Shown here piece after piece: positions 1-11,610 of a stretch of DNA of 64,000 nucleotides. Origin of the DNA: Torreya grandis (Eukaryota > Streptophyta > Pinopsida > Cupressales > Taxaceae); the NCBI GenBank assembly GCA_037957365.1, contig JARHVA010000398.1, positions 2,778,001 through 2,842,000 on the forward strand, written 5' to 3'. Both the position numbers and the translations under genes were made by a program. Every line of letters starts with the position of its first letter. Positions within the stretch are counted from its first letter, which is position 1. The notes below the pieces were generated by a model. The model was not told the DNA's origin and did no database searches. It saw only the letters and a list, made by a program, of their open reading frames with translations.

Positions 1-1131
1 GATGATGGAATTAATGAACCTAAACATGACAATAATGAAACCTTATTCATGGCTAAAGAAATAGACAATGAGGGTTACTCAAATGGGAAAGGCCTTATGG
101 TTGATGAAGAATCAGATGAATAAGAGGTTGAAGTAAACTTTGAGGTAGAATTTGTGAGTGATATAGATGATTTAAAGTTTCAAAGATGGAATAATCACAA
201 ACTAATATCATTAGTTAAGGACTATGAAGAATAAATTGGCTTGTTTGAGGAGAGACTAAGTAATACTCCCAAGGAGTATGATGAGATCATCAATCAAATT
301 GAAGCATAAATGGATATAGTCACTACAAATCTAAAGTCTAAAGAGGAAGAATGCACCAAGTATGTAAATGAAATGAAATCCTTGAAAGATGAGTTGGATC
401 AAACATCTAGCAAGTTTTAGACCTTTATGAAGTTTAAAAAGAGTATTGATGCTCTAGATAGTATCTTGAGTAGTCAAAAGTTTGCAAGTGATAAGATGGG
501 ACTTAGTTTCAAAGAATATCAAAAGGGTGTAGCACAAGTCAAGGAGAAGGATATTGAAGATAAGAAAGTCAACATAAAGAGACCAATCAGATAACCTAAT
601 TCTATGAGGTATGTTAATTCATTAAATGGTTACTATTTTGTATGTAGTCAGTTTGGTCATAGAGCAAGAGAGTGTAAAAGACCCTCCAAGAATGAGTACT
701 CATAGGAATATGGAAGGAGTCATAGTTCACATCAGTCAATAAGTATTTATGAGCTTATTTTATATAGTTATCATAATGTGGGAAACATTACAATATTCTT
801 CCCTAATAGAGTTATAAGGTCATCAAGTCAAAAAAAGAGGTTTGAAGCCCCTAGAGTGCAAGAGATAAGGCAAATGATTGTGTGGAAACCAAAGATAGTA
901 AAGGTTAGTCATGATCATTATAAAATATCAAATGGAATGTTTTATATAGTAGAGCATAATTCAGATGAGAAATCAAGTCAATAATGTTGGTTTTTATCTC
1001 ATATTGATGATCAAATGGTTGATGAAGAGGTCAAGCCTATAGTGTTAATCAAGCCTAAAAGGATACTGAAGAATATTCAATCTTGTGAGAACATGGATAT
1101 TTGGGAATCTCATAAGCTTGTGTTTTTTTAG
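1..1131 (+). pseudogene. Gag-like pseudogene of family-A LTR element (5' end outside window)
   Basis: One frame (codons starting at base 1) stays readable for about 1.13 kb and is broken only by TAA/TAG at 121, 232, 307, 418, 592, 703, 982 and 1129; most fit a former Gln codon. The first two thirds are charged and coiled-coil-like. At 628-681 lies a retroviral-type zinc knuckle whose first Cys is Tyr (Y-x2-C-x4-H-x4-C, ending GHRAREC), the hallmark of a Gag nucleocapsid. The C-terminal part (about 1045-1130) is clearly related to the open frame at 53,334-53,654, so both belong to the same family. No protease, integrase or reverse transcriptase follows; about 370 bp later the 3' LTR begins. 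The start codon lies before the window. Family assignment beyond 'LTR retroelement Gag' is not possible; a Ty1/copia-like Gag is my best guess. Confidence 0.72.
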
Positions 1132-1490
1132 TTACATATGGAAAGAGGTGACTCCATTAGGCTTCATGGAGGTACTCTTCAGTTAGTAAAAGCATGGTGG
1201 ATGCTTGGTTTGAGAAGGAGCTATTCAAGTTGTTGATTGAACTTGATTTGTGGTATTTTAATTTGATTTCATTTGAATGAGGTATGCATGGAGTAAAGGG
1301 AGCATGTTTATATAATTCTTCATATTCTATGTTTTGATATTTTGTTGCAAGAAGGTTTGGTTCTAGAAGTTTTAGTATGTATGACCCTTTGTCATTAATG
1401 TTAAAGGGTAAGAAAATTCAAAGAAGGAAGATTGACCAGATTAGGGGAGATGAGAGTGATCCGATTGAAGTATGTTTTGCCATCAATGAT
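1132..1490 (+). other. Family-A internal region, non-coding
   Basis: No gene seen. Parts (about 1380-1500) match 55,130-55,229 of the second family-A element, including a block reading gaccctttgtcattaatgtt, which places this as the untranslated stretch between the gag-like frame and the 3' LTR. Confidence 0.6.
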
Positions 1491-1500
1491 AAAGGGGGAT
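1491..1500 (+). other. Polypurine tract of family-A element copy 1
   Basis: The run aaagggggat lies directly before the LTR start and corresponds to aaaaggggat at 55,218 before the 3' LTR of E3. Position and composition fit the plus-strand priming site of an LTR retrotransposon. Confidence 0.6.
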
Positions 1501-1501
1501 T

Positions 1502-4500
1502 TTTTTGATAAGTGTTATCATTGATTTCAAGTTTTATGTCATTAATTTCAAGGTGCATCTAGTGAAGATACATGGTGAGTGGTCTGTAAAATATGAGCTT
1601 ATGTGCTTGATGTGACATGGAAGCTAGGTGATAATAGAGAATTTGGAGGCAACCTAATGTATCTCTATTGAGAGATAATTTAAATTCAACCTAATGATTC
1701 TTCTATTGGTTGAATTCAAGGTTCAGGTCAAGTGAGCATTAAAACATGTTTGAGTATTATTTTTTAAAACAAAGTGTCTTGAGAAGCCCAATTTAGACCT
1801 TGTGAAAAGGTATGCATAGTGAATTTTGTTGAAGTAAGTAAGCACAAGATTGTGAGAGGTTATCTAAAATTATGTGATAATGAAATATAAGTGTAGATAG
1901 TTTTATAAGTGTTTAAAGGTTAGTTTTCAACTTTTAATTACTTGATAAGCCTTTTCATGGCACTAGTCATAGCATGAAGAGACCTTGTAAGAAGGTATGA
2001 GTACGATGGCCTGGTGAGATGAGTACACATAGGCATCAGTAGATGTATGAGGATGCTTTATAATTTATGTGAAGCATTGGATCACTCATGAGAGTATTAG
2101 GGTGAGGCTAAAATGGTAGGACCTTCAGATCAAGTTTGTACTTAGACTACTCCTAAACCCTGCCTAGCCTAATGAGGCATCATGATCTATTATCAAGACA
2201 CATGAAGGATGTATGATAGTGTTTAATAATTTATGAATTTGATTTAGTATTTAATAATTGTGGATATAACATAGAAAGAGGCATGAAGGTTAGTTTCAAG
2301 GCCTAATATTATTTGTATGTCAAGGTCTACGCAAACCAAGAGCGAGAGTATAGCCTAATGGGGTATCAGGATCACTTTTCAAGGAAAAAGTGAGTATGAA
2401 ATAATTTATAGAGGTATGATATGTTTTTTCAATCATGTTTACAAATTTTGAGGTCATGGTTTACAATAAAAGTCATGAAAAGTGGTTTTAAGGTCTCTTG
2501 AGTACACAAAATGAAGACATGCAAACCTAAGAAGGATTTTCAAGTGTTCATTGGCATGTGTAACATATCCATGGGAACTTGATATATTGAGGTGATATTG
2601 GAAAGGGTCTTATATAATAACTATAGTCATTAGTTTTATATTTTAAGGGGTAATCCTTTATGAATAATTGGTAACACTAAAAGCTCTATTAAACCTCTCT
2701 AAAACCCTAACAATGACTTGATGTGAAAGATCTTGTTCAAAAGTGATTAGAATATATTGGAATGGATATATAATTAATTTAATGTTTTATTAAACTCTCT
2801 CAGGCACCTCTATGTGAGATTGGTTTGTTAGGTATGTGAGTAGATCCTACAAGAAAGTGCACATTTCTTGAAAATTTGTAGTAGCAATCAAAGTTGACCA
2901 ATTCAAAGTATGCAAATGATTTAAGGTTGACTATTGAGAATTTTATTTGATTTAAATGGTGGTATATGGATATGTTATATCCCTCAAGTATTATAAACCA
3001 ATCATCCAAGTTATCTAGTCATTAACAAGCCTAATGGTGGAAACAGTAAAAAACCCAGGAAATAGTGAGAAGAGGTTTAGGAATGTGTTATCATGGGATA
3101 GGGATGAAACCAAGTGCATGGAGATTTTTTTTAGTAATTTTAATACATTCTAATGTTTGTTATAAGTTGTGGAGGTCAGTGGTTATAGTTAAAAAATTTC
3201 TCACAAGTTGACTTTTATGGGTCAGTAAGGTCTATGTATAGTGAGGTTATGAGACTGGTCTGCAAGACTAATATTAACATTAAACATATTGTATTTCTAT
3301 ATAAATATTGTCTAATGATATAATAGGATCATATTAAATCATCACAATTCATTTAATATGTCTACACTGGTGTTGAAGGCTTGAGTCATCATGTTTGTGC
3401 TTTAAGGTAAATTGACAGTTCTGGATAAATGAGTTATAGTGATGTGTTTGAGGCTTTATGGCCTAAGTTGAAATATTTAATGCATGAGGTTTTTTTTATT
3501 ATTTTAAATATATATTAGTGATTTTTATAATGTTTTTTATTCATTAAAAGTAGTGAAAATTTTGAATCCAAAATGGCTTGTCTGGCTGAGTAAGGTCTAT
3601 GAGAGAGAAGGTCAACAAATTATTCTGCAACACTAATAGTTGTCATTAGAGATTATGATATTTTTCCTAGAGGTTATTATAAGGATGTTTTAGGATCATT
3701 TTAATTCATTATAATTCTTTTTTTTGTTCTTTTATGTGTTATAAGTTCAAGTTTCCATGGCTATGTTTTAAGGCTAGTTAACAGTTCAAAGTGAGCATTT
3801 TACAAAGATGAGTTTGAGCCTATATACCCTGATTTGAAGTGTATAATGAAGTTTATGATGACATTGAGGTCATGAGGTTTTTTAATATATGATTTATTAT
3901 TATGGTTATTTGAAAAAATTATGTTTATGCTTTAGTTGTTCAAGATAGACTTTTTGTGTGTATGAAGGCCTAATTGTGAATAGTAGAAATGGTGTGCTTC
4001 AAGTTGTGATTAGCTCTAAAAAGTGTTATAAAGCCTAGATGATATTATCAGGGGTATATTTGAGTATCATGTGATATGTTCCTATCATGTGAGTTTTTTT
4101 AATGTGTTCCAAGGAAGTCAAAGTATAATGTGTCCTAAAGTAGACCTAATGGGATTAGGTCTTCATGAGACCTAAAGATGAAATAAGGCATAATTGAGGT
4201 ATGTCAGACCTAAAATGACTCAAATAACTTTTTATTAATTTTTATGAGATGTCCTAATATCTATTCCTTATCTGATCTAAGAGTTTAAGGGTGTTTGTCT
4301 AACTAACAAGTATATGAGCAAGAGGCATGTATATATAACGCAGTTTTAGGCTTATGTGTGTAAGTAGAGTTTAAGAAAATGAAATAGCACATTATTGAGT
4401 ATAAGGAGGTATTTTATACCATTATAGGATTGTATATTATTTTTAATAAATATCTGATAGTGTGTCTACTTATGAATATCAAGGTCATATGACCTAATCA

Positions 4501-4968
4501 GTCTTGAAGTGACCTAGTTAAGCAAAGAAGCCTAAAAGGCAGTTTGAGAGGGATAAGAATGTGAAGAGGTGGTCATCATTTATTGGTTGAGAAATCTAGT
4601 TTCATGAAGGTTATTAAATAAATTAGGTGGCTGAGTTGGTGTTGATTCATCTTGGGGGTTGGTACCTCCTTGCAAGTGGGTGCTTGGCTAGTTGGGGTTG
4701 GTGCTCCATGTGGAGTTGTTGCTTCACTAAATTTGATGTTTGTCTTATACGAATTTAGTCCATTTGTAGATATAAGTGGGTTTTATTCCCCTTGATGGTT
4801 TCCCACATATGTGATGTGTTCTTGTGTTTCTTGTTTATGTGTATATGTTTTTATGCTTGCTAGATCTATATGCTTGCTTGAATGGTTCATAATTACTTAT
4901 GGGAAATTAACAAGAAAGTCTTTTTTAAGAATGATTCACACCCCCTCTTAATAATTTTTCTTCCACTA
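1502..4968 (+). repeat. 3' LTR of family A, copy 1 (about 3.47 kb)
   Basis: This long non-coding block aligns along its length with 49,644-53,287 and 55,230-58,874. Shared landmarks in the same order include the ttggatcactcatgag block (about 2078), the gtgactccatgtggag-like 'tggggttggtgctccatg' block (about 4694) and the terminal 'ccctct...ttcca' block. Start and end are placed by alignment; the terminal TG and CA have decayed (TT and TA). It follows a polypurine tract and abuts a minus-strand gypsy element at 4969, so it is the 3' LTR of an element whose left half is outside the window. Confidence 0.75.
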
Positions 4969-4991
4969 TAAATTTGTGTCATTATTGATAT

Positions 4992-5123
4992 CTAATGGGT
5001 CACCCCTAGGTGGTTTTTTTCCAATGCCTCAATTCCCTTTAAGTTTAGTTGCATATATGGGCTCAAGAATATCTTGTTATTTCCCCCCAAGCCCTTTCCT
5101 TTGTAATCTTGTTTTGCCATGAT
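4992..5123 (-). pseudogene. G-patch-like segment downstream of E4 protease
   Basis: On the minus strand a frame from 5123 to a TAG at 4992 reads with the pattern K-Q-x-Y-K-G-K-G-L-G-x-N, then SPY, then a leucine/lysine stretch ending G-V-T. The YKGKGLGxN core is typical of the G-patch RNA-binding motif that sits between protease and reverse transcriptase in several plant gypsy polyproteins. The expected Gln-Gly-Ile after the glycine core is eroded. It lacks the KHT-x-x-x-GS block seen in the other G-patch frames of this window, so it is probably a separate lineage. It stops where the family-A insertion begins. Confidence 0.5.
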
Positions 5124-5718
5124 TCTATTATGAATTAGATATTTAGTTATATGGTATAAAGAGGAAAAATCATCATTATATATACAATATTACCCATAAC
5201 TATTGATATTTTCTTGATTTGAAGAACCCTTTTTAACAAACATATGAGGTCCCTTTGGATGATAATCAAACTTGTTGCACCAATCCATCTTGGGCCTAAC
5301 ATGGGATTTAGGAGACTTGATAAATTTGGCAATATAGAATGTGTCTTTTATGATATACATGTCATGACCCTTATCTTCAATTATTAAATGGGAATAAATT
5401 TGAGGAGGTGGTGCACTAAAAGTGGATGTAAGGTTACTTGGGTCAATATAATTAGACTTGGGAGATCCAAGAGCTACATTCTAATCCTTTTTGGGTTCAT
5501 GGTTAGTGCTAGGACAATAGTTTTATTGTCCATAATTAGTTCCAAATGTTTAAAATATTGATATGGTTGGAATTTTTTGGGAATAGTAACCTCCATTCTA
5601 TAATGGGAGAATTTTAGACATTGATGTAATGTATAAGGCACTGCACATACTTATGGATCCAATGGTGTCTAAGAAGTAGGTTGTATGGAATTTTAATATC
5701 AATGACACAAAAATGGTA
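5124..5718. other. E4 linker, no clear gene
   Basis: Between the G-patch-like segment and the protease I see only short broken minus-strand frames and no recognisable motif. Confidence 0.5.
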
Positions 5719-6060
5719 TCATGGATAACATGCACAATAAGGACAATCAAATAAATTACACCCTATGATTCTCTTTGCACTGTCATATGTCTTAATAGTG
5801 ATAGTGTTTGGTTCCAGATCTATTGAAGTGCACCCCAAATGTTTGACCCATTTCAATGAGGCAATGCTTAAACCTAAACCATTTTCTATGATAACCCACT
5901 TTATTTTATAATGGGAAATGACTTCTTGGATATAAAGGGGGTTGTTATGCAGTGGACCAAGTGATGACCTATCATTTTGGTCAAATGTGAGTTGTTGACC
6001 TAAGAATAAATGGCCCATAAGTGCTTGGAATTGGGTGGGATCAATGTCATTTGAAACCAT
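5719..6060 (-). pseudogene. Retropepsin-like protease fragment of E4
   Basis: A 113-codon uninterrupted minus-strand frame. Around residue 40-50 it reads HNNPLYI, then a segment aligned with the catalytic region of plant gypsy proteases: the usual V-D-G-G-S-A-L-N-I is here I-E-N-G-L-G-L-S-I, so the catalytic Asp is Glu. The following LKWVKHLG and a K-T-Y-D ... R-I-I-G stretch match the flap and C-terminal part of that family. It is in the same frame as the zinc finger at 6802-6843. The enzyme would cleave the Gag-Pol polyprotein; with the active-site change it must be inactive. Confidence 0.6.
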
Positions 6061-6357
6061 GGATTATCACATAAGTGCATACAATATTTATTTGTGAACT
6101 TCATATATATTCAAATTATCTAGAATATAAATTTGTGTCAATTTATTGTTTAATTAATTGACAAGATCATACTACTTCTTAGTGGAAGAAGAAGACATTT
6201 TAAATTTTGAAGGAAAGGGGCATTGGATTGGATATTTTGTTGAAGGTGATGAAGGACTTTAGACTTTAACCTGTGTACATTGAGTTACAATATAATAATT
6301 TTTATTCAGAAGAAAATTAATTGAATTTATAGGATATGCAGGACCTAGAATGGTAAC

Positions 6358-6843
6358 CTATGAACATTGAGTTGCAATAATGCAATTATGAGTCGAAAGA
6401 GGGACACTAGGATGTAAAGTGGGAGGTACTATAATGGATGGGGAAACACATTGAGTAGTGTTAGATGATAGATGAGGATTGATCTTAATATTGGCCACAT
6501 AATTGCTATTAATACAACCTAAAACATTGTTATAGTTGTATGAGACATTATGATAGCCGATCTGATTGGTTTGGGATTCATGATATTGATTACAATTATT
6601 CTGATTTTGATTTTGGCCTTGATTATGATTTTTATTGTTCAAAGGATGGTTATTATAATTCTAATTATTTTGATGACTATTAGAATTATGTTTTAGAAAT
6701 GGGTCTTTATATATGCCCATGTTTTGATTTGAAGTAGAAACAATAGTCTCTAACTCAATTTCATCATGCTCAAACAATTCTTAGAAGTGTCTGAGTTGCA
6801 TACACCTGTAAGTTGTGTGGCCTTTAACATAATGGTAATTGTA
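6358..6843 (-). pseudogene. E4 Gag C-terminus: degenerate zinc finger and Asn/Gln-rich linker
   Basis: Minus frame from about 6849. Codons at 6843-6802 give Y-N-Y-H-x3-G-H-T-T-x2-C, matching the C-x-Y-H-x3-GH-x4-C finger of plant Tat/Ogre Gag proteins but with the first Cys replaced by Tyr. It is followed, after one TAA (Gln expected), by a highly Asn/His/Gln-rich tail (open from 6642 to 6358) that leads in the same frame to the protease. The low-complexity composition is real coding drift rather than random sequence, since the frame is shared by finger and protease. Confidence 0.6.
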
Positions 6844-7289
6844 ATATTCATTGTCCCTATATCATGTAGGCTTTGTCTGTAATTACTCAAATGGCTTTGT
6901 ATTTGGCCAAATGACCATTTTTGTTGCAACTAATTTTTGGAATATTGTGTTTATGGGCTCACCAAGTTTAGATAAAAATATTCTTTGATATTGATTATTT
7001 TATGGAGGTGGTATTTGAAATGTAATGGACTAAGTAGTTGGAGTATTTGGCAAGGTGGTGGTTATGTTGTTTGCACATGTCTAGATTTAGTTACTCCATT
7101 GCCTACAACATTCTTATTTCTATTAAACACCTTTGGATTCTTAGACATGCTTGCTTATGCTTGCTTAAGCTTGTGCTTGACTCTGAGAATACATATTGAC
7201 TAAGCCCTTTTCTATAAAATCATTTTCAATTTGCATCCCCTTGTATATAATCTCTTCAATTTTTTTTGGCACAATGATGTCTCAAATTA

Positions 7290-7790
7290 TGAGATACCTT
7301 TACATTAATATTGGAAGTGAAAATGTTCACTAACTACTTGTTTGGAAGGTTGTGTGGAAACTGACTAGCCAAACTTATCCATCATTACAAGTAGGTAGAA
7401 AAACTTTCTTCCCCTTGTTGTTTAGAATTATATAAATCAACAATGGTCAACTCATGTTCTATGTTATAAGAGAAGTGTTTAGAAAATTTCTTAGATAGGT
7501 CATCAAAATCATTGACATATCCATTTGGTAGACGGAGAAACCAATCCAAGGCTTGTCTACCCAAACTTCATAGAAACAAATGAAGCAGATAAATATTACT
7601 ATAAGCTACCCCTTGACAAAACACAAAAATTGTTTTAAGTGCTCCCAGTCATCACCTTTTCCCTTTTATTTATCAAATTTGGGCACCTCAAAGTGAGTTA
7701 GGAAAGGTACTTGGAGGAAACTCATATTAAATAGATAGGGGCATATCTCATCAAACTTGTAATTATTGCCGTAATTACCTACTTGGAGTC
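7290..7790 (-). pseudogene. Retrotransposon Gag core of E4
   Basis: On the minus strand, with several frameshifts and stops, the product contains the blocks HFEVPKFDK-x-KGKGD-x-WEHLKQF, LGRQALDWF-x-RLPNGYVNDFDD (about 7561 to 7500), KFSKHFSYNIEHELTIVDLY and KQQGEESFSTYL. These are the conserved core of the plant gypsy Gag family (Retrotrans_gag): the alpha-helical capsid region with the invariant W and the K-Q-x-x-E-S-F stretch. It would form the virus-like particle shell. Later blocks SQFPHNLPNK and SHNLRHH continue the same protein. It is clearly non-functional. Confidence 0.75.
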
Positions 7791-8221
7791 ATAAAATAAC
7801 TTCTTTTATCTCTTTTCATTATTAAATATTTGGAATGTTTTGGAAAGGAGGAGGTGCATGATGTTGAGTACTTAATGACTAATTCACTTAGCTTAGATAA
7901 ATAGGTAGATTTAGATTAAAATATGTTAAAATGTGTACCCTTTATGCTTAGTTATTAAGGTTATTCACCTTATACCCCTAATTGTATTATTGATAGGGAA
8001 CTTATTATTGACTTGTATTTGGAAGTGATTATAAATGTGTTGACTTGGGGGAATCTACTACTGGTATAGAGGAATTTGCTACTAATAGATAGGGACTTCT
8101 GGTGAATGAAAATGGACTTGCTATTGGAAGAGGATTTTATATTGATTGAAATGAATTTGTTGTTGACTAGAAGGGCCTGGTTATGGATTAATAGGAATTA
8201 TTTTTATATATTTAAAGGGAT

Positions 8222-8480
8222 TTGTTAAGGATTGGTCACAACATGTTGCAGTGGATTGGTTGCAATTTACTATTGATTGGATGGGATGTATTGGGAATTG
8301 GAAGGGTCTTGTTGGGGATTGGAAGGGACTTGTTGGGAATTGAAAGGGACTTGTTGGGAATTGGAAGGGGCTTAATGGAAATTAGAAGGGACTTGTTTGG
8401 AATTAGAAGGAAATGATTGGGAATTAGAAGGGACTTGATGGGAATTAGAAGAGACTTGTTTGGAATTGGAAGGGACTTGA
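8222..8480 (-). repeat. 21-bp tandem minisatellite, coding for heptapeptides in E4 Gag N-terminus
   Basis: From 8293 the unit gggaattggaagggacttgtt repeats with exact 21-bp spacing (8293, 8314, 8335 and on), with older, more diverged units from about 8225. The unit length is a multiple of three. Read on the minus strand it gives Q-Q-V-P-S-N-S heptapeptides with few stops, contiguous with the E4 Gag direction. The plus-strand open frame over the same bases is a by-product of the repeat. Confidence 0.8.
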
Positions 8481-9369
8481 TGTGGATTAAGGAATGTTTA
8501 TTTTGGATTATTTGTAACTTATTGTAATTGATCTCTTTAACATATTTGTTTATGAATTACTAATGGATATATGCTCTATGTTTGATGGATCATTGGCTAA
8601 TGGATATTTTTATTATTTTTAAAGTGGTATATTTTGATTCGTAGATGGGGGATTGTTAAATGAAGCAGTAGCTAGAGAGGTAGCTAAAGTAGATAAAAGT
8701 TGACTAATCTATTGTAATTGGGAAATAATTACTTGGTTGTGTTGGGAAGGTTATACAAGTTACACTTTTATTTTGCTATATGATTCTAGATTTTGACTAG
8801 AGTGTTATACAAGAGCTTACTCTTATGTAGAAGTTATCTCTAGGGGTATTTCCTCTATTCAAATAGAGATATGTACTTCCTTTATTATGAGTGGAAAATA
8901 CTCATATTCAAGTAGATATACCTCATCCTATGGGTTTTCAATATTTTTAAAATATCAAAGTAGATCATAGGACCACTCATCTTCAAAACTGCGGTTGTAT
9001 GAAGCCCTACTTCATGTGTACTTAGGCATGTTTGAAGTGATAATATTCATCTTGAATCAAGATAGGATTTTTGAATTGATTTGATTCAAATATGTGTAAA
9101 ATTATTTTGCTTACCAATTCGAAGTTGATTTTTAGATTTGAGAAATGTATTTGAGTCAATTTATATCTTTATGAGATTTTGGAACATTTTTTGTTCAAAG
9201 TAAAATGTCTGAATAGACTTGTCAATGTAAAGGTCAAAGAAGAATGTTTGATTGGATCTTGTCAATGTAAATATCAAATTGTAATGATGCTCAATTCAAG
9301 TTATTTTCAAAGTTATAGTTCAATGTTTGAATGTGAAGTGTTTATCATCAAAGGATGTGTGTCTACAAA
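8481..9369. other. No gene seen
   Basis: AT-rich DNA without recognisable coding blocks, RNA genes or LTR ends. It may include the leader or 5' LTR of E4 (minus strand), but no primer-binding site was found. Confidence 0.4.
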
Positions 9370-9800
9370 GTGAGTTTGAAAATTCAAATATTTGATCTTG
9401 AATTTCTGAAAATACTTGGACTTTGACTTGATTTCTATTTGGATTTAATGTTCGACTTGAAAAATTGACTTTAGCTGACTTGGAATGTTTGACCTTACCT
9501 TTGACTTTGATTTAATTTTAGTGACTTAAGGTAAATGGTTGACTTTAGTTGACCTTTGATTTTGATTTAGTTTGATTTTGATTTTTTATAATTTTGACTT
9601 AATATAATTTGATTTGACTTTGAGTTTGACTTTTAGAATTGGCTTTGAATTGAAATGTTGATCTACTTAACCTTTGACTTGGGTTTAGTTGGCTTTGAAA
9701 ATCTGACTTGATTTTATAAAATTTGACTGATTTAGAAAGTTTGAATAATTTGGATTTAATTCAAAATTGGATTTTGGTTGAAAATAGACTTGATTTTGAT
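9370..9800. repeat. Degenerate short tandem repeat rich in TTTGACTTGA
   Basis: The motifs ttgacttt, tttgactt and ttgattttga recur dozens of times without strict period. It has the look of an old microsatellite-derived block. A 136-codon minus-strand open frame across its edge is Asn/Gln-rich as a result and is not taken as a gene. Confidence 0.6.
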
Positions 9801-10979
9801 TTGTTTTCAAACTAGTAGCATAACAATATAATATGGACATGGTATAATTTAAATTGGACAACATGACATTAGGATGGGATAAAAATGACTCAAAAATTGG
9901 GTAGAGTAACACCTTATTACGTAAATTTTTAATGGGATATGACAAATTTTTTGGACTTGGGATAATTTGACTTATTTGATGTGTAAAGTATGACACATTA
10001 AACGGGTATATGACAACAAATAAGTAATGATGTGCATACAAGATAGACACTATCTTAATGGTAAAATAAGTATGCAACATGATTGTAACCAACATATCTA
10101 CCTCACACGAAGTAGGAATATGATAATTTATTAACTATCACTTCAAGTGGTATGTCATGAGATATTAGAGGTTGGTTTCCCTTTCACTACAAATTGTTTA
10201 CAGCTAAAATATCTTAATTTAAGTTTTGATAAGGCTTTTTATATGGTCCCTGATATTCCTCACGATACGTGGGGATAAAAAAAAATTGAAGGAAGAATAA
10301 TAATGTTCATTTTGTGGGAGGTTCTATCCCATTCATGACCACTTCAGACATGAGATCTTAGTGAAGTGGTACCATAAATTAAACTTTGAGGGTGATGTCT
10401 AATAGCTTAGCATCAGAGATAAACCCCTTGCTTTCATGAAATATTTTATAGGGAATTTTTCTATGTTTTTACAATAACTACCCTCACTTTGCATCCTACA
10501 CCATAAAATGGGGTTAGTTCACATGATAAGGGATGAAAGCTCCATCATTTCACCCTAAGGAATCATGGATGGTGATGAAGTCCACCTCGTACAACTAAAA
10601 ATATAAATGAATTTTCACTATTTTTGATCCTTGGGATCCTACAAGTGGGCAAGAGGAGAGCATAATTTAGTTTTGATTCAAGTAAAGGCAATAATAACCC
10701 ATGTGATTTTGATCACATAGAGTCTCAAAAATGGGAAAAAGGAAATCATATGCACCATAAACCACCAACAAACACACAACAAGCACTCAAATAGTAGAAA
10801 ACACAAGTGTTTTACAACACCAAATTCAAATTTTGGTTCATTTTATGCATCAAAATAAATTTTGATAATTTTTAAATATCCACTTCTTTGACAAAGCAAA
10901 ACCTATGGAATACATATTAGTATTTGGATTTGTGGTCTTTGAAAAGTAAGAGGAAGTCAAGATGTTGATTTGATAGGTC
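9801..10979. other. No gene seen
   Basis: AT-rich, unclassified. No domain, zinc finger or LTR terminal motif could be supported. Confidence 0.4.
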
Positions 10980-11610
10980 TAAGTAAATTATAAAAGGGTG
11001 ATTTTGTCATTTAGTAGGGTGAATTTGTTGATTCCAGATGCAATATCATCAATTTATAGATAGAGAATATATAACTTAGTGATTTTATTGATTAGGAAGG
11101 TGATATCACTAATTAGTATGGAAATATCATTGATTAGCAGGTGATCTTACTAATTAGTAGGGCATTATCATTGTTTTCAAAAAATATAGACAAAATTAAA
11201 ATAGAGACAATTTCACTAATTAATTAAACAATTTCATTATTTCTGATTATGATATCATCAAAATGCAAGAAAATATACAAAACGTTACCCCTGCATGTTC
11301 ATCGATATACAAGTTTATCCCATCAATTCATAGGTCAATTCTGATATTTCAATTTATGATTATATTGTTTCTATAAATCTATAATTTGAGTGGAAGATGT
11401 TTGTATTTATATCATTTCATAGTGTGATTTTGCACATATGTAGGTTGAATCCACCCATTTTTAGGTTGATTCCATCATTTACCTAAAAAGCACAAAAAAT
11501 TAAAAATATAAAATAAGCGATATCATTGATTATTAGGTCAATATCATCATTTATGGGTAGTGAGCCCATCGATTAACTAGGTGTTTCTACCACTAACTTG
11601 GGATCAATAA
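10980..11610. repeat. Degenerate tandem repeat of ATATCA-xTAATTAGTAGG type
   Basis: Blocks such as gtgatatcactaattagta, gaaatatcattgattagca and gtgatcttactaattagta follow each other at roughly 25-30 bp, with weaker copies to about 11,590. It probably lies inside the long terminal repeat of E1, but this is inference. Confidence 0.55.

Larger units (their letters stand above)
4969..8480 (-). mobile_element. Decayed Ty3/gypsy (Tat/Ogre-like) element E4, gag-protease part
   Basis: Read on the minus strand the order is: Gag N-terminus with heptapeptide repeats (8.48-8.23 kb), Gag core (7.79-7.29 kb), a CxYH...GHxTxxC finger (6.84-6.80 kb), an Asn/Gln-rich linker, retropepsin (6.06-5.72 kb) and a G-patch-like stretch (5.12-4.99 kb). 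This is the layout known for plant Tat/Ogre-type gypsy elements. The element is cut at 4969 by a family-A element, so its polymerase part, if still present, lies left of the window. Its 5' LTR was not found; the upstream limit is uncertain. Several indels separate the domains. Confidence 0.7.

Noticed and set aside
8222..8416. Plus-strand Gly/Arg/Leu repeat protein of 64 codons
   Set aside because: By-product of the 21-bp minisatellite; the minus strand reads in line with E4 Gag.
9685..10095. 136-codon minus-strand open frame, the longest in the window
   Set aside because: Half of it lies in the TTTGACTT repeat field, giving an Asn/Gln-rich tail; no domain, and no homologous frame elsewhere. 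Treated as chance.
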